Shown here: positions 27,682 through 37,457 of the stretch, piece by piece
How positions within the stretch are numbered: position 1 is the stretch's first letter
Layout of the letters: every line of letters begins with the position of its first letter
NCBI GenBank assembly: GCA_018061945.1
Contig: JAGOTD010000003.1
Coordinates: 1,498-65,497, forward strand
From: Candidatus Peribacteraceae bacterium
Lineage (GTDB): Bacteria > Patescibacteriota > Gracilibacteria > Peribacterales > Peribacteraceae
DNA length: 64,000 nt
Reading direction: 5' to 3'
Notes under the pieces: generated by a model
What the model was told of the DNA's origin: nothing
Seen by the model: the letters and a program-made list of their open reading frames with translations, nothing else
Database searches by the model: none
Translations under genes and position numbers: made by a program

Positions 27682-28368
27682 CTATGCCTGCTTTGCAAAT
27701 CGAATGCGCAGCATGGTCAAAAGCGCTTTCCATCCGTCGTGCCAGCCGATCTTCTTGCCCTCCTCAAGAGAACGCGGTTTGTAGGAGATAGGATATTCAT
27801 CGATTGCAATACCGCGCTTGAGGCACTTGGCGCAGATTTCCGCTTCCATTTCAAAGCCGTTTGATTCGAGTGTCAGCGATCGCATCAAATCGGTCGGCAG
27901 AAGTTTGTAACAGGTGTAACTATCGGTTATGTGCGAACGAAACAAGATATTTAAAAACAGCGTGATTGCTTTGTTTCCAAGTAAGTAGCGTTTATAAATA
28001 TTGGGATTGGGCTGTAAAAAACGCGATCCGAAGATGACCGAACGTTCATCTTTGATATGCGACAAAAGCTCATTAATTTGCAGGGGATCGTATTCGAGAT
28101 CTGCATCTTGGATCATGACAAAAGCGCCCGTTACTTTTTCGAGACCGACGCGGATAGCCGATCCTTTGCCGCCGTTTTTCTTGGTGATCACACTGTCTTG
28201 CGTGCGACATTCGCGTTTAAGAATATCGTACGATCCATCCATGGAGCCGTCATCAATATAAATAATCTGTGCTGTGGGGCAGGCTCTGACCAATGCATCC
28301 ATCAAATTTTTTAGCGTATGTTCTTCGTTGTAGACCGGCACGAGAATTGAGAGCGTAAAAGGAGGCAT
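27682..28368 (-). CDS. GT2 glycosyltransferase
   Basis: A 228-residue GT2 domain protein: LSILVPVYNEEHTLKNLMDAL, IIYIDDGSMDGSYDIL, GAFVMIQDADLEYDPLQI with the DAD metal site, FGSRFL and the DSYTCYKLLPTDLM acceptor-side segment, then ISYKPRSLEEGKKIGWHDG. These features match DPM1-type or UDP-glucose:polyprenyl-phosphate transferases without membrane helices. It begins two bases after the stop of the GT-C-like gene and likely supplies its lipid-linked donor. Confidence 0.88.
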   Translation of the reverse strand: MPPFTLSILVPVYNEEHTLKNLMDALVRACPTAQIIYIDDGSMDGSYDILKRECRTQDSVITKKNGGKGSAIRVGLEKVTGAFVMIQDADLEYDPLQINELLSHIKDERSVIFGSRFLQPNPNIYKRYLLGNKAITLFLNILFRSHITDSYTCYKLLPTDLMRSLTLESNGFEMEAEICAKCLKRGIAIDEYPISYKPRSLEEGKKIGWHDGWKALLTMLRIRFAKQA

Positions 28369-28370
28369 GG

Positions 28371-29510
28371 TTACAAAACAGTGTACGGATGTGGCATAAG
28401 TGCAAGACCGATTGCAGCAGCGAGGCCTAATACAATGAGTATGGCAGCAAGCAAACGGGTCGACAATGTGTCTTCCTTGGCGGTTGCCATGGCAAACAGC
28501 GGATACACTGGTGTAATAACACGACCAATCGACGTGATCGATCCCCAGATATGATCGGGCATGGCAAGCATGATGCAGAGAAAAAAGAGCAACATGGCAT
28601 GCAAAAACGTGACTGTGCGTTTACGTATTATTTCTACAATCACCCATACGGTTGCTGGCAGAACGAAACCGATAAACAGCGCGATTGATGACAGGGTATA
28701 TCTGTTGTAACCGCGTTTGCCCGATACAAGCTCGACAATGGCCGTTAGCGGCAATGCACGTTTGTCTGTACTCATGAGGAAAGGGATTTCGTCGAAGATC
28801 AAATAGATGATCCCGTGTAACGCTACAAATGCGGCTGCCGGAATACATAGTGCCAGCACATCTTTCCATTGGCGTTTCCAAACCAGCCATCCGCCAACGC
28901 TTACAATAAAGAGAATATTAATTTCGCGGGTGATGACAGCCGCTGACAGCAGGAGAGCATTTGGGAAATCGATGCGCTGCGTGCGGGTGAAGCGTACGAG
29001 AAATGTGGTGATGAGAAAAATAGTGAGTGGCTCGGCTAGTGAGAACTGCAGCGAGACCATTGCTGCCGGCGAGAGGCAGAGAGCAAACGCATATAGGTGT
29101 CGGTGCTTCTTGGTGGAGATGACAAAAAAAGTTGCGACAATCGCCGCGATATTGATCAGCAGAAAGCTGTACGGTAACAAGTTTTCCTGACCAAATGCTA
29201 GTAAGAAGGCGAGCAGTGGCAGTAGGAAACGCTGGTAGGCATAGGAACCTGGCGATGCTTTTGTAATCTCGTTCCAACGAGTTGGTTGAAAGAAAGCCGG
29301 CATGTTGCGGGCGATTTGCCAATATTCCATGCCATCGTAGCCCGGGTCTTTTAGCACTACTGTGCCAGCGGGCGCGCCGCGCTGACCAGTGAGCGTTTCG
29401 TCGATGCGCAGCAATGCCGACACATTGCCGCCATATGGTGTAAGAGCCATAAGTAGAATGGCAATAAGCAAGGCAAGAAGGATGCTTATAGGTACGAGAA
29501 GTCGCCGCAT
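28371..29510 (-). CDS. multi-spanning GT-C-like membrane protein
   Basis: A 379-residue integral membrane protein. Its first external loop has LKDPGYDGMEYWQIARNMPAFF and then SPGSYAYQRFLLPLLAFLLAFG. The G-Y-D-G and Y-Q-R-x-L-x-P motifs are frequent in bacterial hypothetical mannosyltransferases of the GT-C superfamily. It follows the UDP-sugar dehydrogenase gene after three bases and precedes a GT2 gene by two, so all three are in one operon. The length is shorter than the other GT-C proteins because the soluble C-terminal domain is absent. Confidence 0.65.
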   Translation of the reverse strand: MRRLLVPISILLALLIAILLMALTPYGGNVSALLRIDETLTGQRGAPAGTVVLKDPGYDGMEYWQIARNMPAFFQPTRWNEITKASPGSYAYQRFLLPLLAFLLAFGQENLLPYSFLLINIAAIVATFFVISTKKHRHLYAFALCLSPAAMVSLQFSLAEPLTIFLITTFLVRFTRTQRIDFPNALLLSAAVITREINILFIVSVGGWLVWKRQWKDVLALCIPAAAFVALHGIIYLIFDEIPFLMSTDKRALPLTAIVELVSGKRGYNRYTLSSIALFIGFVLPATVWVIVEIIRKRTVTFLHAMLLFFLCIMLAMPDHIWGSITSIGRVITPVYPLFAMATAKEDTLSTRLLAAILIVLGLAAAIGLALMPHPYTVL

Positions 29511-29513
29511 AGA

Positions 29514-30791
29514 TTAGAGAGAAAGATACATGTAGCCCTTCGATTCGATCTCATGTGGTTGCCAATGAGATTTGAGATCGTAAAAAATGCCGCCTTTTTT
29601 GAGAGATTTCGTTATCTCGTTTGCCGAAAGTTGCTGGTACTGCTTGTGCGATACAGCAGCCACAATCACATCGAAATTGTCGTCGTCTAAATTCCCTGGT
29701 GTCATATCCAGCGAGCGGACTGCATCATTTGTTAGTAGTGGATCATGACAGAAAACAGTGGCACCGGTTTTTTCCAACTTACGAATGAGTTCATGTACTT
29801 TGGCATTGCGGGTGTCGGGCACATTTTCTTTGAATGTCAGCCCAAGAACTAATATTCTCGCCCCCATAGGACTGATGCTTTGCTTGGTCATAGCATGCGT
29901 TATCTGACGTTCTATAAAAGTGGGCATCGTGTCATTCATTTTGCGGCCAGCCGAAATTACTTCGGTATGCAGGCCCAATTCTTTAGCTTTGTGTACCAAG
30001 TAATACGGATCCACGCCGATGCAATGACCACCCACCAATCCCGGTGAAAATTTCAGAAAGTTCCACTTGGTACCGGCAGCTTCCAGTACGTCTTTGGTGC
30101 GAATGCCGAGCCTGTCGCAGAAGCGCGCGATTTCGTTCATGAGGGCTATATTGATATCGCGCTGCGTGTTTTCGAGTGCCTTCGCCAGTTCGGCGACTTT
30201 GATGCTCGGTGCCCTATGAATACCAGCCGTGATAATTTTGCTGTAGACCATCGATACCCAGTCGAGGGTCTGTGCATCTTGCCCCGAAACCACCTTGATG
30301 ATTTTATCGATGGTATGCTCTTTATCGCCGGGGTTAATGCGTTCAGGCGAATAGCCGACCGTAAAATCTTTGCCACACTGCATGCCAGACTCGCGCTCTA
30401 AAATAGGCACACAAATATCTTCCGTCACACCCGGATAGACCGTCGATTCCGAAATGACAACAGTTCCTTTGCTTATGTGCTTGCCAACCGTTTCGCACGC
30501 TCTGATGACGGGGGTTAAATCCGGATTATTGGCGGCATCGATTGGCGTTGGGACAGCGATAATAATGGTATTGGCTTTGGCGATGATCGTTGGATCGCTG
30601 CTGTATTCGATAGCCGTCTTCTGTAAATCTTCGGCTGTTAATTCATGCGTCCAGTCTTCGCCGGCTTTGAGTGTTTTGATACGCTCTTTGTTGATATCGA
30701 AGCCGTAGGTTTTCCAGCCGCTGCGCCCGAAGGCAGCTGCCAGTGGCAAGCCGACATAGCCAAGACCGATGATGCAAATCGAAGGTTCCAT
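29514..30791 (-). CDS. UDP-N-acetylhexosamine 6-dehydrogenase (TviB/WbpA-like nucleotide sugar dehydrogenase)
   Basis: A 425-residue nucleotide-sugar dehydrogenase. SICIIGLGYVGLPLAAAFG is the NAD fold, ISESTVYPGVTEDIC and VGYSPERINPGDK are typical of the UDP-GlcNAc/UDP-ManNAc branch (TviB, WbpA, WecC), and VGGHCIGVDPYYL contains the catalytic Cys. It oxidises C6 of a UDP-HexNAc to the uronic acid with two NAD. It differs from the UDP-glucose dehydrogenase at 42878-44203, so the locus can make two acidic sugars. The ATG at 30791 is supported by family alignment; TACACT lies 11 bases upstream. The gene is first in a minus-strand operon. Confidence 0.9.
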   Translation of the reverse strand: MEPSICIIGLGYVGLPLAAAFGRSGWKTYGFDINKERIKTLKAGEDWTHELTAEDLQKTAIEYSSDPTIIAKANTIIIAVPTPIDAANNPDLTPVIRACETVGKHISKGTVVISESTVYPGVTEDICVPILERESGMQCGKDFTVGYSPERINPGDKEHTIDKIIKVVSGQDAQTLDWVSMVYSKIITAGIHRAPSIKVAELAKALENTQRDINIALMNEIARFCDRLGIRTKDVLEAAGTKWNFLKFSPGLVGGHCIGVDPYYLVHKAKELGLHTEVISAGRKMNDTMPTFIERQITHAMTKQSISPMGARILVLGLTFKENVPDTRNAKVHELIRKLEKTGATVFCHDPLLTNDAVRSLDMTPGNLDDDNFDVIVAAVSHKQYQQLSANEITKSLKKGGIFYDLKSHWQPHEIESKGYMYLSL

Positions 30792-30880
30792 AGTGCTGGC
30801 CCAGTGTATACTATCTTCTACTGACAGGCATCTGTCTTCAGAGTTTAAGTCATTACTTTTTGCGCATTGCCCTTCTATTG

Positions 30881-32584
30881 ATGTCTCACCTCTCTCCTCG
30901 TCGGTTTTATGGTATGCAGAGCGTGACACTGGTGTTGTACAGCATTTGCTTTGCCGTCCTTATTAACAGTGGTGTTATGTTTGCAATGGCTCGGTATCAT
31001 CTATCTTGGGATTCCATTCTCACCTCTTCGGATCAGGCTTTCTACACGGCTACGGTAGCGAAAGGGTCTTCCAATTTGCATAAGCTTGGAAATGTTTCGC
31101 TCAAAGAGCATGCAAACGATCCGTCGCTCTCGACTTACGCCCCACTTATACAGGCGCTTTTTAAGCGCATGACAGGTCTTTCTACGCTTACTGTCATGTG
31201 GGTCGGCAATTTTTTCTTTCCGGCAGTAGCGTTCTTACTGGCAACCTTTTTATTTTTTCCGTTTATTGTACAGGCGTGGAAACGTGCGTGCTTGGCCTTT
31301 ATAATCCTCAGCCCTTTTACCATCGGATTACTCCGACCGATGAATCCTCAGATTACGCTGCTTTTTGTTTTAGGCTATTTTGTCTGTTTTTTCCGCAACA
31401 GACATTTGTTGATTTTTACGATTGGTCGCAGTCTTTGTGTTGCTTTGCTCCTCTTTTGCCAGCCTGTTTTCAGCGTCTACTTTCTTATCCTTGAAGGATG
31501 TGCCGTGGCCTACGATATGTGGCGCACCAGGAAAATAGGTCGCTTGGATGTGGTGCAGATTCTTGTCTTTGCCATTCCATTTGCTATCGCACTGGCACTC
31601 AAACTGGCTCTTTCGGCTCATACCAATGACCCGGTTGCTATAAGCGATACGTATCGGAGGCTCGGACTCATTCACACACATGTGCCAGCGGATCCGATTC
31701 TCCAGGCCAAATTACTTGTCATACTAGCTGCTGCTTTTGTGTTGCAGCGGTATGTGCATAGAAAGAATGATCTATTTGTCCGCCAATGCATGCTTGCCGT
31801 ATGTGCTGGAATTATCGCTCTTAATCAGTCGCTCTTGCACGGTATCGATATTATTTTTGGTCTCTACTATTCGCGTGTGTTCGAAATGGTGTTTTTTATA
31901 AGTGCCATTGCTATTTGCATACGATTGCTACGTGGATATTGGCAATTGGCAGCCGTCGGATTTCTTTTTTTTCTTTCTGTCATGAGCTACGGCGGGAATC
32001 TGCTGTCTCAAGTGAAAAGTTATCCGCAAGCCTCAGATAGCTTTTTTCCGGCAAGTGAAAAGTCTGTTGTCCAGTGGTTGCAACATCAGCCGGGAGAAAT
32101 GGTAATACTTGCGCCGTTCCATCTATCGGGCCTTATCCCAGTTTTTACCAGCCATTTTGTCGTATTCAACGATTATGCCCGCTATCAGCAGGCATCGGAT
32201 AGTGAACTCGCAGATAGGTTTCTTTTACAGGATGCAGTTTTTCCAGCTGATAATGCCCGTTTTGATACTACTTTTGGTCGCGTATTTGGTCTTGCCGCTG
32301 GCAATCTTTACGCCAAACATCGTAACGTGTGTGCGGTACGTGCATTCTTCGATACGCATTTTTCCTTCGATGAATGCAAAGGCACTATTCGTCAGTATAT
32401 TTTTCATCAGGACTTGCTTCGTAAGCTCGATACGCCAGATGTCGATGTACCGGCTTCTGTGCGTCGATTTCATGTCGATCTTCTTCTTTCGCCAACAGCT
32501 CTCGGCGCATTGCAGCCAAAAAATTGTCGCGACACTGGGCTTATTGCAGGGTATTACACGTATGACTGCAGGACACAGTTATAG
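30881..32584 (+). CDS. large multi-spanning GT-C-like membrane protein
   Basis: A protein of about 567 residues with many hydrophobic helices. The first external loop reads ILTSSDQAFYTATVAKGSSNL, followed by LSTYAPLIQALFKRMTGLS, again the acidic plus P-x-x-x-L pattern of GT-C enzymes. The soluble C-terminal domain begins near residue 385. The start is unsure: ATG at 30881 is chosen, but TTG at 30860 (nine bases after a TTAAGT) or ATG at 30914 are possible. It is divergent from the UDP-HexNAc dehydrogenase gene and convergent with the FkbM pseudogene. Confidence 0.62.
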   Translation: MSHLSPRRFYGMQSVTLVLYSICFAVLINSGVMFAMARYHLSWDSILTSSDQAFYTATVAKGSSNLHKLGNVSLKEHANDPSLSTYAPLIQALFKRMTGLSTLTVMWVGNFFFPAVAFLLATFLFFPFIVQAWKRACLAFIILSPFTIGLLRPMNPQITLLFVLGYFVCFFRNRHLLIFTIGRSLCVALLLFCQPVFSVYFLILEGCAVAYDMWRTRKIGRLDVVQILVFAIPFAIALALKLALSAHTNDPVAISDTYRRLGLIHTHVPADPILQAKLLVILAAAFVLQRYVHRKNDLFVRQCMLAVCAGIIALNQSLLHGIDIIFGLYYSRVFEMVFFISAIAICIRLLRGYWQLAAVGFLFFLSVMSYGGNLLSQVKSYPQASDSFFPASEKSVVQWLQHQPGEMVILAPFHLSGLIPVFTSHFVVFNDYARYQQASDSELADRFLLQDAVFPADNARFDTTFGRVFGLAAGNLYAKHRNVCAVRAFFDTHFSFDECKGTIRQYIFHQDLLRKLDTPDVDVPASVRRFHVDLLLSPTALGALQPKNCRDTGLIAGYYTYDCRTQL

Positions 32585-32606
32585 ATATGTGATGTGGCTT
32601 CTCCTA

Positions 32607-33352
32607 TTACGCTCGATACGCAAAGTAGAGTGATTTCTTCGGCTGCATCACGGTCCATCCCAGCTTTTCCAAATGTGCCTTGAGCGCTACCGGGGAATGA
32701 CTTGGTTCGTTTGAAAAATGATGGTACTCGATGGCTATAAAGCCGATTTTTTTGTAGAGATCGGCAGGCAGCGCGTACAAAATATCGTATTCCGCTCCTT
32801 CACAATCAATTTTCAGGAAGTCGCAGAACGGAATATTGTTGTCGGCGTGCCTTTGTGCGAGTAATCAAATACCGAATGTCCGCCGGTATCGCCTGTAACG
32901 TACAGCGTCAGGCTGCCGGTTGTTGCCGAAACACCGGCATTGAATGCATGCACGCGCTGCTCTAAGTGATTGGCCTGCATGTTTTCCTGGACTAATGCAT
33001 GGTTACTTGGCTCCGGTTCAAAGGTATATATCTGCGCCATGGGTGCTTTGGCTGCGGCATATAACATAAACGTGCCGATATTGGCGCCGATATCGATAAT
33101 GTGCGTGCACTTCGACCAATCAAATACAATTCCTTTATCGTTTGGTTCATACGAACGGTCGAGCCACACATCATTCAGTGCGCCGCCTTCTATAGCGTAC
33201 GGGCGAGCAATGAGGGTAGTGCCGTTGCGCAGCTGGTAGCGAATGCGATCACCTTTTGCGAGATGCCATTTATTCAAAAGATACAGCGGCCAGTTGCGCA
33301 TTGTGCTCATCAAACGCACCATCGTTGCTGCGTATAGACGCAATTTTTTCAT
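32607..33352 (-). pseudogene. FkbM-family methyltransferase, broken by frameshift and internal deletion
   Basis: The 5' part (33352 down to about 32850) encodes MKKLRLYAATMVRL, HIIDIGANIGTFMLYAAA with motif I, and IYTFEPEPSNHALVQENM, typical of FkbM sugar O-methyltransferases. After HSVFDYSHKGTPTT the frame leaves the family and stops at 32813. In another frame, 32840 down to 32607 continues with NNIPFCDFLKIDCEGAEYDIL, which is the FkbM C-terminal core, and 78 codons end at TAA. About 20 residues expected between the two halves are missing, so a deletion that changed the frame is more likely than a single-base sequencing error. A TACAGT box sits six bases before the ATG, so the promoter is intact. 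Confidence 0.8.
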
Positions 33353-33459
33353 GCGGTCACTGTAGCATTGTTCGTTGCTAGTGTGGAATAACTTCGGTTG
33401 CCGGGAAAAACCATGCAGTGCAATTGCAATCGGACGGGGGTTTCTCTACTCTCGGTTCT

Positions 33460-34392
33460 ATGACGAGAAGCTGGAAAAATAAGCGGGTAGTCGTAACCGG
33501 TGCCACGGGTTTTGTCGGCAGTGTGCTGGTAGAACATTTGCTCTCTCTGGGCGCTTCTGTACGTGCACCTATTCGGTCGGACAACTATCGCGCCTTGTCT
33601 AAAAAGCGCTCTGAAATCGAATGGGTAGAAGGCGATTTGCGCGAAGCTGAGTATTGCAGTCAGCTTCTGGAAGGAGTTGATCATATTTTTCACTTGGCAT
33701 CGCATCGTCGCAATATCGATTTTCACCGCAAGCACTGTAGCGACGTTATGAACGGCAACATAGAAATGTCGCTCGCTCTTATTCATGCCATGAAATCCCA
33801 CAAGAAAACGAGTGTGACGTTTTTTAGCAGCGCCAACGTTCCGCCTGCTATCGACGTGATTGCGGTTGCCCAGGAACAGCAGCTCGATGGTTACATTCTC
33901 GGTAAAGCGGTATCTGAAACTCTCTGGCTAGCATCGTCTCATCAGTTGGGCTTCCCCCTTCTCATCGTTCGTCCTGTTGGCGTGTATGGACCGCGCGATA
34001 CTTTCTCGAAAGACGCCAATGTCATTCCGTCTCTCATGGTCAAAGCGCGTGATAGTAAAGATGTGCTGCAGGTGTGGGGAAGCGGCATGCAGAAGCGCGT
34101 GTTTTTGTATGTAGATGATTTGGTTCAAGCAGTCTTCACACTCATCGACAGTGATGTGCATGGTATTCAGTACATTGCACCAACCGGCATGGTAACGATT
34201 GCCGAACTTGCCGAACAGATTCGGCAGATTGTGAATCCAGCACTCACAGTACAGTTCGATACAACGCAGCCCGAAGGCAGTCGCTCGATTGCAGTGCTGC
34301 CTATGCATCCTGCATTGGAATCGTTGCAATGGACAACGCTTGTCGATGGTTTACAGAAAACGTATGACGGATGGGTGACGAAGGGCAAGTAA
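33460..34392 (+). CDS. NAD-dependent epimerase/dehydratase
   Basis: A 310-residue extended SDR: RVVVTGATGFVGSVLVEHLL is the NAD loop, DHIFHLASHRRNIDFH the strand-4 region, and the catalytic area reads TVFFSSANVPP with DGYILGKAVSETLW providing the Y-x-x-x-K pair. LIVRPVGVYGPRD and RVFLYVDDLVQAVF are the later motifs. The substrate is a nucleotide sugar of unknown type. The ATG at 33460 is supported by TACTCT seven bases upstream. It lies 107 bases from the divergent FkbM pseudogene and is followed by the GtrA gene. Confidence 0.83.
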   Translation: MTRSWKNKRVVVTGATGFVGSVLVEHLLSLGASVRAPIRSDNYRALSKKRSEIEWVEGDLREAEYCSQLLEGVDHIFHLASHRRNIDFHRKHCSDVMNGNIEMSLALIHAMKSHKKTSVTFFSSANVPPAIDVIAVAQEQQLDGYILGKAVSETLWLASSHQLGFPLLIVRPVGVYGPRDTFSKDANVIPSLMVKARDSKDVLQVWGSGMQKRVFLYVDDLVQAVFTLIDSDVHGIQYIAPTGMVTIAELAEQIRQIVNPALTVQFDTTQPEGSRSIAVLPMHPALESLQWTTLVDGLQKTYDGWVTKGK

Positions 34393-34453
34393 TGAGTCGT
34401 GAGCCCCTGCATCCTTATCTTTATAGTATTTTGTTCTTTGCTCTTCCTCTCGT

Positions 34454-34888
34454 ATGAAAAAACTTCTCTCCGATCCGACTGTACGCAAGCATCTTGTTCA
34501 AGGTATAAAATTCGGCATCTGCGGGCTGACCGGATTTTCGATTGAATTTGGCATTCTGACGCTCTTGGTTGAGAAATTTCATATTGTACCGTGGATGGCC
34601 AATTTGCCAGCCGGCTTGGCATCGATCACGTTCGTCTTTTTCTTCAATAAATACATCACCTTTCGTAACAAAGAACGCAGTCGTGCCCAGACCATGCGCT
34701 TTATTCTGGTCTACACTTGCGCGTTCCTTGGAAGTTATGCTTTCTATGCAGCACTACTTTGGCTGCATGTGCAGTACCAGCTCGGTAAAGTGATTGTTGT
34801 GGGTACCGTTGCCATTATCAACTACTGTCTCTCTCACGGTTTTATCTTCAAAAAAGTCGATCAAGTACCGGACATCGTCGCGGTGTAA
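34454..34888 (+). CDS. GtrA-family membrane protein
   Basis: A 144-residue protein with four hydrophobic helices: LTGFSIEFGILTLLV, ANLPAGLASITFVFFFNKYITFRN (the N-K-x-x-T-F signature), FILVYTCAFLGSYAFYAAL and VIVVGTVAIINYCLSHGFIF. GtrA proteins are thought to flip or help present polyprenyl-phosphate-linked sugars and occur with GtrB-type GT2 and GT-C enzymes, all of which the locus has. The upstream TATAGT is 27 bases away, so this gene may have a short leader. Confidence 0.88.
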   Translation: MKKLLSDPTVRKHLVQGIKFGICGLTGFSIEFGILTLLVEKFHIVPWMANLPAGLASITFVFFFNKYITFRNKERSRAQTMRFILVYTCAFLGSYAFYAALLWLHVQYQLGKVIVVGTVAIINYCLSHGFIFKKVDQVPDIVAV

Positions 34889-34959
34889 GCCATAAGCTCG
34901 TCATGTACTGTTCAGTTTGATCGAGGCTATCAGGCTTTAATTTTCGATTTTATACTTGC

Positions 34960-35023
34960 TCTTGTTATACTCCGTCTGGTTCGTCTGCATCCTCTGGTTC
35001 CTCTGTTTCTTCTCGGTTACACT
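34960..35023. repeat. CTCTGGTTC-word repeat with embedded -10 box
   Basis: The stretch consists of degenerate copies of CTCTGGTTCNTCTGG. A 14-base piece (34987-35000) and a 12-base piece CTCGGTTACACT (35012-35023) recur identically at 63341-63354 and 63366-63377, both upstream of genes. The second piece contains TACACT, a -10 hexamer used elsewhere here. Confidence 0.6.
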
Positions 35024-35066
35024 CGCTGCACGCCATTTGTCTGCGTTGCTTATTTTTCTGCCTTTC

Positions 35067-36887
35067 ATGACCCATAAAAAAATCGCCATTATCGCCGGAG
35101 CCGGACCTGCCGGTCTTACTACGGCTTACGAATTACTCAAGCGCACCGATATTCAGCCAATTGTATTTGAATCGACCGATGCCATTGGCGGCATTGCGCA
35201 GACGTTCAATTACAAAGGCAATCGTATCGATATCGGTGGTCACCGTTTTTTCTCCAAGATCGATCGCGTCATGAAGTGGTGGTTTAACATTCTGCCGCCT
35301 CAAGGTGCGCCGGCCGCGGACACAGCAGCCAAGCAGCATGAAATTGAGTATGCGGTACAGGTTACTATGGAGTATTTGTGCCCGGAAGTGGGGGTGGGTG
35401 GTGATGGCGTCGAAAAAGGACTTGGGACTTTGGACAAAGGACAGGGGAATGAGATAGCGCATGTGGATGGAGTGCTCAGCAGCGATCATCCAGCGCAGAA
35501 AGGACATGGAACAAAAGACAAAGGACATGGGAAAAGTCATTCTGCTGCACATCATCATTCTACTCCAAAGTCCAAAGTCCCACTCCCTACGTCCATCACC
35601 CGCGCTGCTCCAGATCCCGAGAAAGAAGATAACGTGATGCTCCAGCGGCCACGCGTGTCGCGCATTTTCTATCGCAAGCACTTCTTTCCGTATCCCATCG
35701 GCATTACATTTCTGGTGGCTCGTAGACTTGGCATAATCAACACGTTTTTGATCGGTATGAGTTACATAAAAGCGCAGATGTTTCCGCTTGCCGACGAAAC
35801 ATTCTTGGATTCGTTTTATATCAATCGCTTTGGACGTCGCTTGTACAAAACGTTTTTCGAAGCGTACACCGAAAAAGTCTGGGGTGTGCCGTGTAGCCAG
35901 ATCCGGGCTGACTGGGGCGCACAACGTGTCAAAGGCTTGTCGCTCAAGCGGGCACTTACCCATGCGATTCGCGACTTGCTCAGCAGTGATTTTGCCAAAT
36001 CGCAGCGCGAGCGCGAAACGAGTCTCATCACTCGCTTCTTCTACCCTAAGTTTGGCCCGGGACAAATGTGGGAAGTGGTGGCAAAGCAGATTGCGCAATG
36101 CGGTGGTTCTATAGAAATGCGCAAACGTATTTCCAGCGTGCACGTCGAAAACGGCGCTATTACCTCCGTCATGGTTGAAGACATGGCAACGGGTGAACTG
36201 AAAAAAATGGCCTGTGACTATTTCTTTTCCACTATGCCGATCAAACATTTGATTGGCATGATGACACCGCATCCACCAGCGCTTGTTACAGAAGTGGCAG
36301 AAGGTCTGCAGTACCGCGACTTTTTGACAGTCGGTTTGCTTCTCAAAAAATTGAACGTGATTGAAAAGGGGAAGCCGGTGCAAACTGACGTACCCGATAA
36401 CTGGATCTATATTCAAGATGGCGGTGTGCGGGTTGGTCGCGTGCAGATTTTCAATAACTGGAGCCCGTATATGGTGGCCGACAGCAAGAATACCAAGTGG
36501 ATCGGGCTGGAATATTTTGTGAATGAAGGCGGTGATTTATGGGTGATGCCGGATAAAGATTTGATTGAACTAGGAATCACCGAAATGGAAAAAGTAGGGC
36601 TCTTAAGTCGCAGCGACGTTCTCGATGGCTGCATACTGCGCATGCCAAAGGCCTATCCGGCTTACTTTGGTAGCTACGATCAAATCGATACGGTCCGTCA
36701 CTTCGTCGATGCCATTCCAAACTTATTCCTGATTGGCAGAAACGGCATGCATCGTTACAACAATCAGGATCACAGCATGCTTACGGCCATGCTGGCGGTC
36801 GACAACATTATTGCTGGCGTCGTGGATAAGGCGAATTTGTGGGACGTAAACTTGGAAATGGAGTATCACGAAGAAAAGAAGGCGTAG
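35067..36887 (+). CDS. UDP-galactopyranose mutase-like NAD(P)/FAD-dependent oxidoreductase with repeat-derived insertion
   Basis: A 606-residue flavoprotein. [20 protein letters not shown] is the dinucleotide fold and [13 protein letters not shown] the second FAD contact. [24 protein letters not shown] and [10 protein letters not shown] are typical of the mutase-like family found in glycan loci, and the end has [20 protein letters not shown]. Between WWFNILPPQ and [13 protein letters not shown], where relatives join almost directly, about 115 residues rich in Gly, Lys, His and Asp are inserted. They are encoded by the inverted repeat at 35424-35581 and flanks. The rest is undisturbed, so the insert is presumably an external loop. 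Start is the ATG before THKKIA. Confidence 0.8.
   Translation: MTHKKIAIIAGAGPAGLTTAYELLKRTDIQPIVFESTDAIGGIAQTFNYKGNRIDIGGHRFFSKIDRVMKWWFNILPPQGAPAADTAAKQHEIEYAVQVTMEYLCPEVGVGGDGVEKGLGTLDKGQGNEIAHVDGVLSSDHPAQKGHGTKDKGHGKSHSAAHHHSTPKSKVPLPTSITRAAPDPEKEDNVMLQRPRVSRIFYRKHFFPYPIGITFLVARRLGIINTFLIGMSYIKAQMFPLADETFLDSFYINRFGRRLYKTFFEAYTEKVWGVPCSQIRADWGAQRVKGLSLKRALTHAIRDLLSSDFAKSQRERETSLITRFFYPKFGPGQMWEVVAKQIAQCGGSIEMRKRISSVHVENGAITSVMVEDMATGELKKMACDYFFSTMPIKHLIGMMTPHPPALVTEVAEGLQYRDFLTVGLLLKKLNVIEKGKPVQTDVPDNWIYIQDGGVRVGRVQIFNNWSPYMVADSKNTKWIGLEYFVNEGGDLWVMPDKDLIELGITEMEKVGLLSRSDVLDGCILRMPKAYPAYFGSYDQIDTVRHFVDAIPNLFLIGRNGMHRYNNQDHSMLTAMLAVDNIIAGVVDKANLWDVNLEMEYHEEKKA
35424..35581. repeat. palindromic repeat element inside a coding gene
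   Basis: GGGACTTTGGAC (35424-35435) is the exact reverse complement of 35570-35581. Around the arms, copies of GGACAAAGGAC and GGACATGG words continue. The element keeps the frame open and produces a Gly/Lys/His-rich insert in the flavoprotein. Architecture (short words, inverted arms) is that of the intergenic elements further along the window. Confidence 0.7.
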
Positions 36888-37374
36888 AATTGACTGCTCT
36901 CATACTTGGAAAAGATGGCGGCTTCGATGTGTCATCATTCGGTGGTAGATTGAAAATATTTTGCAGTTGCGTAATGGTGTATTCTTTCATTGGAGAAATT
37001 GGCCGTGGATTGTTTTTTGCTGACAATGTTGGAGTAGTTTTGCGAGATTGAATATGGAGCAATTGGCCTGTCGCAAGAGCCCCAGCACATGTTATGGCAA
37101 TGCACATGGCTGTCGTAGATGTTATGCGTCGTAATGTGGTTAATGTTGGAACATTATTTTCGTCATCTGAAGCATGTAAAATATCGTACCTAGTCATAGG
37201 GTTTGGGTTGTCTAGGCAAGGGTTCCCTGCCTTTTTCCATCTATCCGCTGGGTCATCGTATTCATCTTCGTCATCATCATCGCAGCTTTCACATATTGTT
37301 CCTCTTGAAATGAGAGAAGTATGAGGAGAATGATGTCTGCCATCTCGATGCGAGTTATCTATTCGTATTGTCAT
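36808..37374 (-). CDS. hypothetical single-span membrane protein
   Basis: A 188-residue frame with one hydrophobic segment ([21 protein letters not shown], about residues 86-106) and an acidic run ([11 protein letters not shown]) before it; a Pro/Ser-rich tail follows. I recognise no family. It fills the only gene-free stretch between the flavoprotein and the next SDR gene, and the base composition is a little more AT-rich than its neighbours. It overlaps the 3' end of the flavoprotein gene by 80 bases on the other strand, which is large for this genome. An AATACT hexamer lies five bases before the ATG, in the leaderless pattern. Real but uncertain. Confidence 0.45.
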   Translation of the reverse strand: MTIRIDNSHRDGRHHSPHTSLISRGTICESCDDDDEDEYDDPADRWKKAGNPCLDNPNPMTRYDILHASDDENNVPTLTTLRRITSTTAMCIAITCAGALATGQLLHIQSRKTTPTLSAKNNPRPISPMKEYTITQLQNIFNLPPNDDTSKPPSFPSMRAVNSTPSFLRDTPFPSLRPTNSPYPRRQQ

Positions 37375-37457
37375 AGTCGAGTATTTTCCGCCCTTTTATT
37401 TTTTTCGCAAACGAATGAATTGCCTAGTGGCTATAATGCTCTGTTTGACGACAAAAT

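Noticed and set aside
35133-36416. 427-codon open frame on the minus strand across the flavoprotein gene
   Set aside because: It is antisense to a gene with strong FAD motifs, its translation is Cys/His/Arg-rich without a family pattern, and it has no start context.
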